Both the position numbers and the translations under genes were made by a program. From NCBI GenBank assembly GCA_907165065.1, contig OU015528.1, positions 23,952,015-24,016,014 of the forward strand: a stretch of 64,000 nucleotides of DNA, written 5' to 3'. Below the pieces are notes generated by a model. The model saw only the letters and a program-made list of their open reading frames with translations. It did not search any database and was not told the DNA's origin. How positions within the stretch are numbered: position 1 is the first letter of the stretch; each line of letters starts with the position of its first letter. This stretch comes from Caprimulgus europaeus (lineage: Eukaryota; Chordata; Aves; Caprimulgiformes; Caprimulgidae). This document shows, in pieces, positions 23,001-35,449 of the stretch.

Positions 23001-26000
23001 CTTGAAAGGGCCTGGTTGTTTGGCTGACAGCTGAGCTAACCTAATTCAGCTGGAAAGTGGGACAGAGTTCAGTTGTGCAGATGACTTCTCATGCTGAGTT
23101 ATTGACTGCATTCACCACCTCTTCCCTAAGAAATTTCATATTGAGGAAAATCAAATGTATGTGCAGTGTCCAAGACCATTTATCAAATGAGAAAAGTACC
23201 TGAGGTCTCAAAGATTTGTGCAATACTTCCAGAAATAAAGTGGTAGTCTTGTGTTTCAGTACTAAATTTCCCATACTATTTTAGATTTTCATTCTTCAAC
23301 TGCAGGAAATAAACTAATTCTTTACTAGAAAGAATACTATTTGCATTTCATGATTTTCAAAATTAGAAGCATAGATGTTCAGCAATATGGGTCATAGGTT
23401 TAAAATCATGTCTTCTGATCTTTTGTTTGAATGCTTCTACTTAATTTAATATGAAACGAAGATTAGGATTTTGATCTTACTAATAAATTAATTTTTTTTT
23501 AATACTATGCCAATTTATCTGTTTATTGTTTTCCTAGATATGAGTGAGTCTCTATCCGTTTCTATTTGCTGGAGATTTAAATAACTGAAAACTTTACTTA
23601 GTTATGTACAGGGCAGGTAAATAGTCTCTGCAATAGAAGCCTTCATGGTAGGCTTGTCTGACCTGGTAGAGGTCCCTGGGAACACAAAGAGCTTACTTGG
23701 TCTGCATACATATGATGGCTAAAACCACAGAATTTTAGTGACACACACATTCCCCTAGAAATTAGAGAAGACTGTGTTACTAGAGGTTTAATATCATGGG
23801 GATAGAAAGGGACACTGTTCAGAGAAACAGTGATTTATTTTTCTTTGTTGTACCATTTTAGGGAATTTTTCTGTTAGACTTTCCCTTCTTAGGGAAAACT
23901 TCGTCCATCAGATGTGTCCACATGGAGAAGTAGTTAGAGGTAAGAATGCTTTTTCTTTTTAATTTGGGGCAGGTAGACTAGGTGGTACAAAAATAAATGT
24001 CTCTAAGACCAGAAATGTGTTTTGTGGTAATTGTTCAGACAGGACCAAGAGGAACAGAAGCACTTTTATGACTCTCAGTATTGGTGTTGCATTAGCAGTT
24101 AAAGATGCAAGTTCTACTCAGCTAAACGCTGTAACAGCACACAGAAATATGTAACTGCAGTAAGTAATCTCTTTCTTACCCTATGCTCTCTTGTCTTTCC
24201 TCTTTTATTTCTTTTCTATGAGATAATGTCTGGGAACATAAGACTTGCAATATTGTGAAGCAATTGTAATTGAGGCATTGGGGTTTACTGCACTAGAAAA
24301 ATGAAATAAAAATGATTTGCTGCATAGATATTAATGTTAGCTATGGAAACCCTCTCCACAGAAGTCTCTAAGGCGGGTGGCTGTTAATAATGTTGCTTTG
24401 TGATGATCTGGGGAGGGCCTTCTCTCTGCCTGCCAGAAAAGACAGCTTTAAAAGATTTAAAATTATTTAAAAGATAAATGCTAAATGTTTCATAGCTCTT
24501 CTCCTTCAGATTTTATGCAAATTCCATAATGGCTCAATTTGCATATTCCCAGGTAGTTTGCATATCTTGTTTAAAATATGTGGGTTTGTTCTGAAGGTTA
24601 ATCTTAGTGAATTAGATTTATTGTTTCAATGTAAGATAGGGATGGAAAGAGTCTCTATTACTGTGCTTATGCCTCACCTTGATCCCAAGGGCACAGGTTC
24701 TTTTTGAGCAAGTTGGCAATTTGAGTTTTCGGTGCCTGGTTTATTTTTTACAATTCTGCTAAGCACTAGACACTGCAGGGAGCTTGTACTGTGGCAGTCA
24801 TCTCTGAAATCCATTTGCTCAGTGGGTGCCACCAAGCACCTGATTGAAATAAACACTGTTGCTCACAGCACACTGATGTGTGTGGGCCTGCAATGAAGGT
24901 TCAGTTGAAAGAAGCAATGTTATAGCACTAAAAATGCAAGTTAAAATTGAGGCTCACCTTCTCTGTTGAATGGGTTGAAGGCAGAGCCTGCTACAGGTCT
25001 GCAGCTTGTGGGTTGACAGGTACCTTTGATTTATGGTGAAGAACAGTCTGGTGAAAACCCAGCACAGCATCTAAGTTTTGATGTGCAGATAATGAAAGCC
25101 TTGGAGTTTAAGGTATGGAGAAAGTTTAAGTAGGATTTAGTTGTGCTATATTAAGTTTACATGAGCCTTTTCAGGATTTGCTGTGAACTTGGTCTGTAAA
25201 CCTGATTTTATTTTGTCACCTAGTCTCTTTCTTGTTTCTGAAGGCTCCAGAGCTATTATTTCAGTTTCTCATCCTATTTGTCTCCTTGTAATTCCTTATA
25301 ACTAGTGTTACCAGCCTCTCAAAGACTGTCGAGTTTCATGAAATAACGGCCTCTAGAATCGTCTCTTGCTTTGGATGGTTGTATTGAATTGATATCAAAT
25401 GGAGCTGCTATAGTGGAAAGTGCTGCGTGAGCTGTGGAGCTTTTATCAGCCCTCTCTCAAGATACATTGCGTGAGAGGAAAAAAGAAAATGGGGAGAGAA
25501 TTTCACATGAGGGATTGTAGAGGTTGCTGGAAGATGGCTGGTAGCATGAAACAAGAAGAAACATCTAAGGTGCTACAGAGAACAAAACTCATGAGACTTT
25601 TTCCCTGCCACTGATGGCTACAAATTAAATACAGAATATGCGAACTAAACAGCACAGCTCTTTCCAGTGGGATATATGCAATCAATCATCCCTGGAAAGT
25701 GCTATTGACTGGTATCTTAACTAGGCTGAATAAAACACTGTTTTGTGCTGCAAGATGTAATTTTGGTAGAGGAATTCACTAATGACCCAATAGATGGCTT
25801 TTATTTCTAACTATTGTTCAGTTAAAATGCAGACCTTGAATGTTAATTTTTCACGGAGCAGTAATTTGGGTAGAAGTGAAAGCAAGGCTTGATCCCCTCC
25901 CCCTCGCCCTGACTTGATAATGACTGCTGGGCTGTGTAACACCTCAGTCTTTGTAGAACTGTCAGTAGGGATTTCAAAATGTACAGTTCTTTGTACGCTA

Positions 26001-26180
26001 ACAAAAAGATTCAGCTCCTCTGTGTCCAGCTCTGTCAGAAAGATCTTGTTGCCATCCTGTGACTTCTTTGTTTATACCTTTTCATGGATAAAACTTGCTG
26101 ATTGTGCAATTGTGAGAGTAGTTTTGGGGTTTGGGGTGTTGGTTTTTTGTGGTTTTTTTGTGCAGTTTTTTTTAATCGTA

Positions 26181-27147
26181 CAGAATCACAGAATGCTAGG
26201 CATTGGAAGGGACCTTGAAAGATCATCTCGTCCAATCCCCCTGCCGGAGCAGGAACACCTAGATGAGTTCACACAGGAAGGCGTCCAGGCGGGTCTTGAA
26301 TGTCTCCAGAGAAGGAGACTCCAGAACCTCCCTGGGCAGCCTGTTCCAGTGCTCTGTCACCCTCACAGTAAAGAAATTTCTTCTCAAGTTTAAGTGGAAC
26401 CTCCTGTGTTCCAGCTTACACCCATTGCCCCTTGTCCTATCATTGGACATCACTGTGAAGAGCCTGGTTCCATCCTCCTGACACTCACCCTTCATATATT
26501 TATAAACATTAATGAGGTCACCCCTCAGTCTCCTCTTCTCCAAGCTAAAGAGCCCCAGCTCCCTCAGCCGTTCCTCATAAGGGAGATGCTCCACTCCCTT
26601 AATCATCTTGGTGGCTCTGCGCTGGACTCTCTCAAGCAGTTCCCTGTCCTTCTTGAACTGTGGGGCCCAGAACTGGACACAATATTCCAGATGAGGCCTC
26701 ACCAGGGCAGAGTAAAGGGGGAGGAGAACCTCTGTTGACCTACTAACCACACCCCTTCTAATACACCCCAGGATACCATTGGCCTTCCTGGCCACAGGGC
26801 ACAGTGCTGGCTCATGGTCATCCTGCTGTCCACCAGGACTTCCAGATCCCTTTCCCCTACACTGCTCTCTAGTAGATCATCTCCCAACCTCTACTGGAAC
26901 CTGGTGTTGTTCCTGCCCAGATGCATCACTCTACACTTGCCCTTATTATATTTCATCAAGTTTTTCTGTGCCCAGTTCTCCAGCCTGTCCAGGTCTCGCT
27001 GGATGGCAGCACAGCCTGCTGGTGTGTCAGCCACTCCTCCCAGCTTTGTGTCATCAGCAAACTTGCTGACAGTGCCCTCTGTTCCCTCATCCAGGTCACT
27101 GATGAATATATTGAATAATACTGGTCCTAGTACTGACCCTTGAGGGA
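26181..27147 (-). mobile_element. CR1 LINE, about 0.97 kb, antisense, longest copy in the window
   Basis: This minus-strand CR1 has its 3' end at cagaatcacagaatgctagg and runs right into ORF2 until about 27147 (ggtcctagtactgacccttg). The minus frame at 26259-26795 is open for 178 codons to the natural C-terminus: [60 protein letters not shown] and [20 protein letters not shown]. Upstream coding continues in a different frame (26699-26887, [19 protein letters not shown]) because gccacagggc near 26791-26800 is one base shorter than the matching gccacaagggc of the 7.4 kb copy. The further-upstream reverse-transcriptase end (27000-27147) is also present. It is 5'-truncated and non-autonomous. Confidence 0.97.
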
Positions 27148-28389
27148 ATGAAACATTACTTAATGGGGACTATTTTTTGGTCAGTATCCTGCTGAATGGC
27201 TTTGTTTACCTTAATCTCTCAATTTCCCCAGACTCAGCCCATTGCCAAAATGATACAAATCTTTATGTGTATCTGATAGAAGGTCCTTCACTTTAGCTTT
27301 TGCCTTCTGTTTCTGTTGTCATGCCTTTTCTCCTATCTTCCCCTTAAGGTAGTAGTTTCAGTCTCTCCTTTTGTTATGTTTATTTGCACTTCTAGTCCAG
27401 CAGGTGAGAGAGAGCACTTTTAACTATAATACAGTGAGGTGAAAGGTGCTTCTGTTCCACTGCCATGCAAGCTGAAATTTGGAGTCTAGATTTATGTTGC
27501 TGCTTGTCAGAGTTCAGAGTTCATCATTCAGTCTTGGTTCTATTTATCTTTATCTTTAATGCCAACTTAAAGTTTTTCTGGAAACACTCATTATTTGCTT
27601 TTTACCTGCAGTCTATCCCACTCTGTTTCAGGTGATAGATGTAGTTGTCATCTTTTATTCTTTCATTCTAATTACATAATTTTAAATTATGCCTGCAGTG
27701 TGTGTCTTTTTGTTGCAGTATGTTCAGGAATATGCAGATCCAAATAGTTTGTGTTTTATATTGAACTTTTTTTGCTCCACAGAATACCTTTCTACTCTTT
27801 ATATTTTGGTTTTACTTTAGGAGGTATTTTCTGTGGACATATCTCTATTACTTCCTAGGTAGCCTTCAGCAGTTAGACTGTTGTTACATCCTTGTCATTT
27901 TGGATACCAATGCTGCCACCAACAGGAGGGTCTACAACCCAGGTAGAGGTACTTGAGCAAGATGTGGTAGTGCTGTTAATCCTAGTGGTTCATCAGAAAT
28001 CCCCCTTTTCTGAGAGCAGGGCTCAGGCAAAGGACTCTCTTCTGAAGAACACGAGCTTCAGGCTTTATTTAGACAAGTCTATCTTTTTTTAAATAGAAGT
28101 TGTATTCACTGTCGTCTCATCTGATCTGGGTACAAAATGTACAGTTACATAGCTTTTAAAGGAAACAGAATTTAGTGGGAATACTGAATAATAATCTTTC
28201 TTCCTCCTTTTGAACATCAAACAGATTACCCTTAATGTTCCTTTTGAATATGACAACAGGCAGGAAGACCGTAAACATAGTAAAAGGACTCTTCAGAATT
28301 CACTTGATAGCTTTGGGGTTTTTTTTATCCTTTCTTTCCATGACTGCAGAACGGTAGTCACAAACTCAGCTTGGGAACTCAGAATAAAT
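27148..28389. other. Intronic sequence, nothing recognised
   Basis: AT-rich spacer between two CR1 elements. I see no repeat or exon. Confidence 0.6.
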
Positions 28390-28560
28390 CACAGCATATT
28401 CAGAGTAGAAGGGACCTCAAAGTCTCTAGCCCAACTTTCTGCTTGAATTGGGGTCAGCTGTGAGATGAGACTAGCTTTTACTCAGTGCTTTATCCAGTTA
28501 CCAGCCTTGAAAATATATAGTTTTTGCCTCATGTTGACAAAGGTTTTCCTTATATCGACT
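28390..28560 (-). mobile_element. Old CR1 LINE fragment, antisense
   Basis: The sequence opens with a degraded CR1 3' end (aatcacagcatattcagag, agaagggacctcaaagtctc, agcccaactttctgctt). It continues with an eroded 'atccagttaccagccttgaaaa' block and ends at ttgacaaaggttttccttat. These are recognisable in order as an older CR1 subfamily read antisense, with several internal deletions. Confidence 0.75.
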
Positions 28561-29081
28561 CAGAAGCCAGATAAATAATCTAGGACTTCAAAAGGAGGAG
28601 GAGAAAGGAATCTGTCTCACATTTCCTACCTCAAATCTTCATCCATTTGTAACTTTTTCCCTCTTGCCCTTCTCTAGCCTCTATTTTAACCTCAGCTCTA
28701 CTACCTCTCCTAGCATCACTGATGTGATGTATCCACCTCCTTTGAATGTGCCACAAGCAATTATCTTTAAAAGTTTGTAAAGATTACGACAAAAGTAACT
28801 GCAAAAGAAAACTAAGGCAAAGAATGCTTTACTGATAGCATTATATTTTTAAAACTGTTTGCATCCTTGACACTCAAAGCCTGGTACAGATGGTAAGTAT
28901 AGGAATATACTATGGTTATTTTGCAAATTCTGTTTAAGGGTAGCATAATACATGTTAAGAGTGTATTTGAAAGATTAAGTTGCCAGAAACTACAATGTAA
29001 TGAACATTTTTTTTTGGAAATGTTAAAATATGGTAGTCTACGAATTGCTTCAGTAGCAACACTGTAACAGCATGCATACAT

Positions 29082-29112
29082 TTTTTTGTTAATTTTTTGT
29101 TAATTTTGTTAA
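29082..29112. repeat. Short tandem TTTTTTGTTAA
   Basis: Two 11-bp units ttttttgttaa are followed by a shortened third (ttttgttaa). Local slippage product in AT-rich sequence. Confidence 0.85.
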
Positions 29113-32100
29113 GTTCAAGTTTTGATAAGTTAATTTTTGATTGAAACTTTTTTTTGTTAATAATATCCCAGAGCTGAATTTCAGTTCTGAACCTAAAGGA
29201 TATTTTTAAAAAGTTATGCCAAAGTTACTGTTTTTTTTAGACTAATACTTGTAAAATCAGGAATCAAATCTAACAAGACCTCCCAAAGTATGCGGAAGGA
29301 GGCTTCAGAAGATGATTTTGTGTAATTTGGTGGATTATTTGGCTATTAAAAGGTTAAGATCTGCCTTTAAAGACTTAGAAAAAGTGACCATGGATTTTAT
29401 GTCTAGAGTCTAATGAATATAAAAACTGATCGTCTGGGATAAAGACAGTTCCTCTGGATGTAAAGTCAATAAGGTGATATCCCAAGGGAACAATGCTGCA
29501 GTCAGTGTTACTACATGCTTTCATCTGTGATGTAGTGGAAAGCTGTACAAGTAAGGTGACATGGCCCAACATGGTGCTGGCTCACTGCTGTTCACATTAA
29601 TAAAAACATAGTGAAGTACTGCTACCAGACTCTCAGACCAGTAAAGCCAGGCAGCAAATGCATGAACTATCTTGCACTAGTCAGTTACAGTAAGAAAAAA
29701 CTGATTTATTCATACAGTTTTCTGGCTTACAGATTCCTCATTTGGAGGCTGGGAGAACAATATTATTAGATTTTGACAGCTTAGTGACAGCATATCATAG
29801 TCAAAAGAGGAATTTATAGCAAATAGGGTTTTTCAGATGTTTTGAAAACAGATAGGAAAAATGTGGAAAACATATCTAGTGAAATGGTGATTTGCCTTCA
29901 GACAGTAGTGTTCAATTCTAATGTCACATCTAAAACTGAAGTGGCAAGATTAGTGAATCTAATCTGTTCTGGGTCAGAAATCAAGTTAAAGTAGTTGGTT
30001 TTTTAGTGGGCCAATATGAAAAGATGGAGAAACCAAGAACTAACTGGAAACTGAGAGGCAGTTCCATTACCCAAATATGTAGGTGGTGCTTTAGATAAGA
30101 TGCTTGCTGATCATATTGTCTAACTTGAAAATCTGAGGACCATCCAGAAATCTATTTAAAAAAAAAATAAATAATTGTAAACCAGTTCATTAAGTCTCAT
30201 TCATGTCCAATTTCTTGTATCAAGTGGTTTTATATATTAAAAAGATTGTCTTTCATAACAAATCAGCTCACAGGTGATTTAATACAGTTTAATACACTGA
30301 GGAGATCATTGTATCTGGTTTTATAAAATGTAAATGTAATAAGTGACCTGTGGTCCTCCTCATGGTGTAGTGAACTATTAATAAACTTGCTATATGAACA
30401 TAAATTTTTCTTTTCTACTTTTTTTCTTTACTACACATCTATCAGCATAAAGAATAGCTGTTTTCAAGCTTTTTATCCTGAGCAAAGGTCGCTTCTAGGA
30501 ATGAATGTGCTTTTCTTGATAAGGTGTGACCTACAGAAAGTAGATTAGAGCTCCAGGCTTTATTTGGGGTAATAATATTTAATACAGATGAAAATCTCTT
30601 TCTGAGGATGTATAACTTTATTAAAATTGGAGTAACCGTGCCTTTTTCTTGTCATCTTGAGTATGCAAATTAAATGCACTGTGGCAGTTAAAATTTAGTT
30701 ACGTAAGTGATCAAACTTGGAATTGAAATTTAAATTTTTGAGCTGAGGAAAAAGGAACAAGAAATCTATCCATCTAGAATGCTGGGCATGTATGTTTTTT
30801 GGAAACAGAAACCAACTAAAAATGGGTTGCTGGGTGGTTGAGGAAAACTTTCTTGTGAAGAATGGAATGGAAAGTTAAATTTTGCTTGTTTTCTGTGTGG
30901 AGAGATACTTATTGTCACTCAAGGGAACATGCCACGTGACTGCCCGAATGTTTGTAAAAATACTTGTTATTCTCAATTGGAAGCTGTACAAATGCTACCA
31001 TTTCTTAATAATATCTTGTTTTGAAGCATTTGGATATCTTGCTTACTTAGAAGCAAAAAAAAAAAAAGAAGAAAAAAGAAAAAAAAATAATGCAAGTCTT
31101 CCTTGATAGCAAATTTTGGAACTACCTTGGAAAAATTTGAATTTCACCAGTCATCTGAGCTGAGCAGCTTTGCACCGGAGTATGAGGCAGATATCTTTAG
31201 CTTTATTGATGCTTAGTGTATGAAATACATATATTGTTCCTTTTCTCACAATTTCCACACCAAAATTTGTGCTCAAAACATCTCGGAGATAACATTACAG
31301 GGTTAGAAGTGCCTACAGGGGGGAACAAGGTTCAACAGACTTAAGAAGTAAAAAATACTGAACTCTAGAATAGGAAATATTGCCATGATAAAGCTACAAT
31401 GATAAGTGGAAAATAGGCATGCGACCCTGTCCTTGTCAATGTAAAACATATTAATAAAACAGTTGATCATGGAGGTGTTGTCAAGCTGTTAAAAGAATAA
31501 ATCTTTTGTTCTAGGCCAATACTTGCATTTAAGCTGCAGATAAACGTTTGCTGCTCTGTATTTCTAGTTTTGTAACAGATTGTTCTGTGTGTGCAGTGAT
31601 TTCTGAGGCTCGAGTTAATAAGCTTATGCTCATTGCTGTTTTGCAGAAGCCTTTAATAAATTTTAAGAAGTGAAGAAAGCCCCTTTGTACTTCCCTGTAC
31701 TTTTTGGGTTTTGAATAGACAATGTCTGCTTTTGTTGCTTTGTTAATTGTTAATTTTAATTGCATGGACTGGTCTTCCACTTGTTGAACTCCTTGTACCT
31801 CCCAGTTTTTATTGTCTCTTGACTGTTGCTAAAGGTCTGTTCGATACATATGTTTGATAGGTGTTTGTGGGGGTCTCGCTATTGTGGAAATGTATAGCGT
31901 GTATAATGAAATGGGTGATTTACAGGCAACTATGATGCTTCTTAGTGGTGTTCTCTTGCCAGACCTCAATTTCTTGGGGAAGCTGGGGAATTTTGAGACC
32001 TGAGTATGATACTGTGAAATAGTTCAAGTTTCTAGCCGTGTTTGATTTCTTGTTTCTTTGTTATGCAGAGGAGGAACTTTGTTTCATGAATAAGGTGGTT

Positions 32101-33254
32101 ATTAAGTTGAGGTTAAGTGAGGAATTCCCCATTTCTTTTGTCCCAAGAGGATTAAATGGACTGTTACCTCAATAGCTATACCTTAATTTACTAGTAACTA
32201 CAGGGTTTGTAAGGTATTTGAAGTAGGAACTTGCTGTGAATATCTTAGTCAATTTAGCAAGGAAGAATTAAAAGAAGCTTTTGAAATTGAATTTGATGGG
32301 AACATTGCTTCTGCAATAGATGAGCAGATGTGGATGTTGTACTGCTGACTGGTGTCTTCTAGATATTAGAAGCATTTCTTTGAGATTGTCATAACTGAAG
32401 GCTTGTTGCAGCAATAAATAATCTTACCTTTGTAGATACTATGTAATGGTTGTCCTTTAAAATGAAGTGGTTAATTATTTTGTAATTGCTAGTTTGGACA
32501 TTTTTGGAATATTTGTTCTGGGCTACAGATATTTGTAATTTACTCTGGCATGTCTAGCCTGATCCCTAGGGTAAATTGCAGTTTTTTAGTTTGGAAAAAT
32601 TTGGGATTGTCTACCTAGCTTTGACAGCTATATTTATGGCAGCATAAAGAGGTTCAGTCATCTAGAGTTTAAAATATAATAATGTTACAAACTTATTTAA
32701 CACATGCTTAGAAAAGAGTATGGTGGAGGTAATTGAAGAAACACATTATAATCCTTTGAGACTGAGAAACTAATGCAAAACTTTGAGTTTGGGGGTGTGT
32801 GTTGGTTGTTGGGTTTACTGTTGTTGATTTCTCCCTCCAGTCAATTACAGCACTGTTACTTTGGTTGTCTTTCTGGAATACTGGATTTGCCTTGTTTTTT
32901 TAATTGCTTATTCTGAAGTGAGATGGGCAAGTCCCACCACCAGTGTTAGAGTAGGATGAAGGAGCCTGGTAACTGCTGAGGATGGGAGCAGAAGGTTTAT
33001 TGGGCTCAAGTAGTCAAAGTGGAGCTCTGTCCCACCTCCAGGTTGTTGGCACTGATGTGATAAAACCCCAGTTATTTCACAGAAAATAACAAGCACTTTC
33101 CTGCTTATGGAGAAAAGAATCACAGCTATGACTCTTCTTCATATTGAAGAATAAATGTGCATGTTTATCACAGTATCTGTGTGATTGTGCAAGTTTTCCT
33201 CCAAAAATAACAGTTGTATTACAGCTGTGGCTGGAAAAATGAGCCCGTGGGGGA

Positions 33255-33356
33255 ATCTAGTGCTCTAGTGGTCAGCTGGAGTGAATCCCAGAAGACCGGA
33301 TGGGTTGTTCTGCCACTGAGGTCAGTGTGCTGAAAGAGTTGGTTTCCTATCTCACT
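33255..33356 (+). repeat. Possible MIR-like tRNA-derived SINE fragment
   Basis: In order, the words ctctagtggtcag, gctggagtgaatcccaga, ggatgggtt, gttctgccactga, gtcagtgtg and gttggtttcctatct follow the layout of a MIR/CORE-SINE: tRNA A-box-like start, B-box remnant, then the core 'ctgccact...gtgtg...tttcctcatct'. The B box is largely deleted. This is recognition by eye of an old element and needs alignment. Confidence 0.4.
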
Positions 33357-35421
33357 TCCTTTGTGGCATCTGTGCCCACAGCAACACCCATTGGCAGCTG
33401 TGAGATTGCAGTGCCACTGCTGCCCAGCCTCTGCAGTACTGCCTCTCTCGGCATACTGACCTAGAATACTGCCCTAGATCTGTTTCAGAGGATTTCTTTA
33501 GTTTTCCCCTTCTAGGTTGTCAGAAACCCCCTCAGGTTGTTAAATTGTTCAGCAATATAATAAAACTGCTAATTAGGGGTTTTTTTTCTAGTAACATTAA
33601 TTCTTTATTTTTTTTTCTTCCCTGCACTTAACTTGACACTTTACTTTCTCTGACACATCAGAATGTTAATTAATCTTCTTATCTCTGTGTAAATACAGAT
33701 CCTGTAGGCTACTGTGTTGTTTCCTATTAAATTTTTGGTTTGTACCACTGTAAACTAGCCAGATCATTGACTATCAGCACTTACTAACATTTGTGGTGTC
33801 CCTCCATTGCCAATTTTTTGTTTATTGCAGTGCTTTGGTTGTGATAAATAACCCTGAGGCTTTGCAGTAATTAGTATCAAGTCACTGCATACTGAAGTCC
33901 TTAACTGTCAAATATGAAAAGCTGACTGTCTTTTTCTTGGCCTATGCCAAAGTAAGAGACATAAATAATCCTCTAAAATAGGAAAGGATGCTGACAGCTA
34001 GTCAGAAAGGGCATTCACCTTTGGAATGGTCCCTGTAATCCAGAAATCATAACAATCTGCTGCTTGTTTAATGGCTTACATGAAACAAGTCTTCTGATCT
34101 TTATCCCGTTCTGTGAGGACAAAGGACCACATCATTAAATAAAAAAAGTCTGAGAAGCCAACAACTGAATGGTGTTTTTCAGCATCTCTGAATTCAGCAC
34201 GTCTCCTTTCTTTTCTTTTAAGATTTAGAGTTCTTTGTAGTTTTCTTTATGCAAGCAGTTAACCTTGTCTCTGGATAAATATAAAAATCCAGCTGTGTGA
34301 GAGCTGCTAGGCTTGTGTTAGTGTTATTGGGGGTCACTCCAGTACATCAGTGTGCCTTAGTGTTTCTTAGGTTGTGGTAGGCTCTTCCTGTGTTTCAGCT
34401 GCGCTTGCCTGGAGCGGTATCTGTATGCGATGCTTCCATGAATGTGTAGTCCTGGAACTGTCTCTGTTTGGTAGGCCCACTTGTGATCTCAGAAGAACTC
34501 TGTCCTGAAAGGGTGCTGTCCTGACCTTGTCACTGATGGTTTACAGTTTACCTGTCTAGGTAAATGTTATATTAAAAGGATACTGAAAATATTTACAAAT
34601 ATGTGTCTTTCCAAAAGATTTCTCCACCTAATTGCTCCATTCCTCATGGATAAAAATTTTCTACTTTTCCTCCCTTCCTTGGTTTCCTAACTTCTCTGGT
34701 GCTTGCTTTCTTTCGCTTACATTGGAGTCTTTGAAAGGCTCATTCTTATATTTCCTCCTACTTCACATTGCACTAACTTTGAATTGTTGACACACTCCAT
34801 TTGTTGTCCTCCTAGTAGTTCCTTGGTATGGGAATAAGCTCCCACCTTTCTCCTCTTGCAGAACCTTTCTTTGACTTCCTCAGGTTCTTCAATTCTTCCA
34901 CTTCCTTTGCCGCTTCTTCCCCATCTCTCCGCCTCCATCCACCTTAGACCAAGGTTCACAAGAATCTGCATTAATAATTGACAAAAATTATTCTATCTTT
35001 TTTTTTCCCCCCCTTTACGACAGATTTGGTCTGGTTTCCACACATGGAAGTAATTAAAGTTTAATAATCATAACTATTCCCCACCCAAATGCCAGTTGGC
35101 TAGCACATGTCACCAACCTCTTGGCAATGGAGAGAGCACTTGTGATAGAACCTGGGCATGGATAGACAGATACTCTAAACTCTTGTGCTTGATTTACTAA
35201 ATATTTAAAACCTCATTAAATAGCATTAGGAAGTTCTGTTCTGGCACCTTAAGGAAGATTTGAGTTTGAAAGATTTTCTTGCATACAGCTGCCTTGACTA
35301 CAAAGCAGACATCTGAAAACATGACTGTATATTGATAAAAAAGGTGAGTTTAGTACTACGGCTCTTAAAATATAGAGAATAAAACATAAATTTTAAGATG
35401 CATGGTTTCAGCTAGTCACTG

Positions 35422-35449
35422 TATTATATCCAGTATATTGGATATAATA
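35422..35449. repeat. Perfect 11-bp inverted repeat with 6-nt loop
   Basis: tattatatcca (35422-35432) and tggatataata (35439-35449) are exact reverse complements around gtatat. It may be chance in AT-rich DNA, or a terminal remnant of a palindromic element. Confidence 0.85.

Larger units (their letters stand above)
14381..26180. other. Long intronic stretch, mostly unannotated
   Basis: About 11.8 kb of AT-rich intron with no gene I can support. It contains an 18-A run at 17148-17165, an A/C-rich tandem at 19042-19150 and an orphan CR1-type terminal octamer at 20000-20016. A G/T-rich tract at 26115-26175 directly precedes the next CR1. The open frames here are short and show no recognisable domain. 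Confidence 0.55.

Noticed and set aside
26779..27143. Overlapping + strand frames of 96-109 codons
   Set aside because: They are antisense shadows of the upstream part of the same CR1 and overlap in two phases, as expected for a shadow.
34717..34971. 84-codon minus frame rich in Glu, Lys and Arg
   Set aside because: It is the complement of a C/T-rich tract, which reads as Glu/Lys/Arg/Gly codons; the composition explains it.
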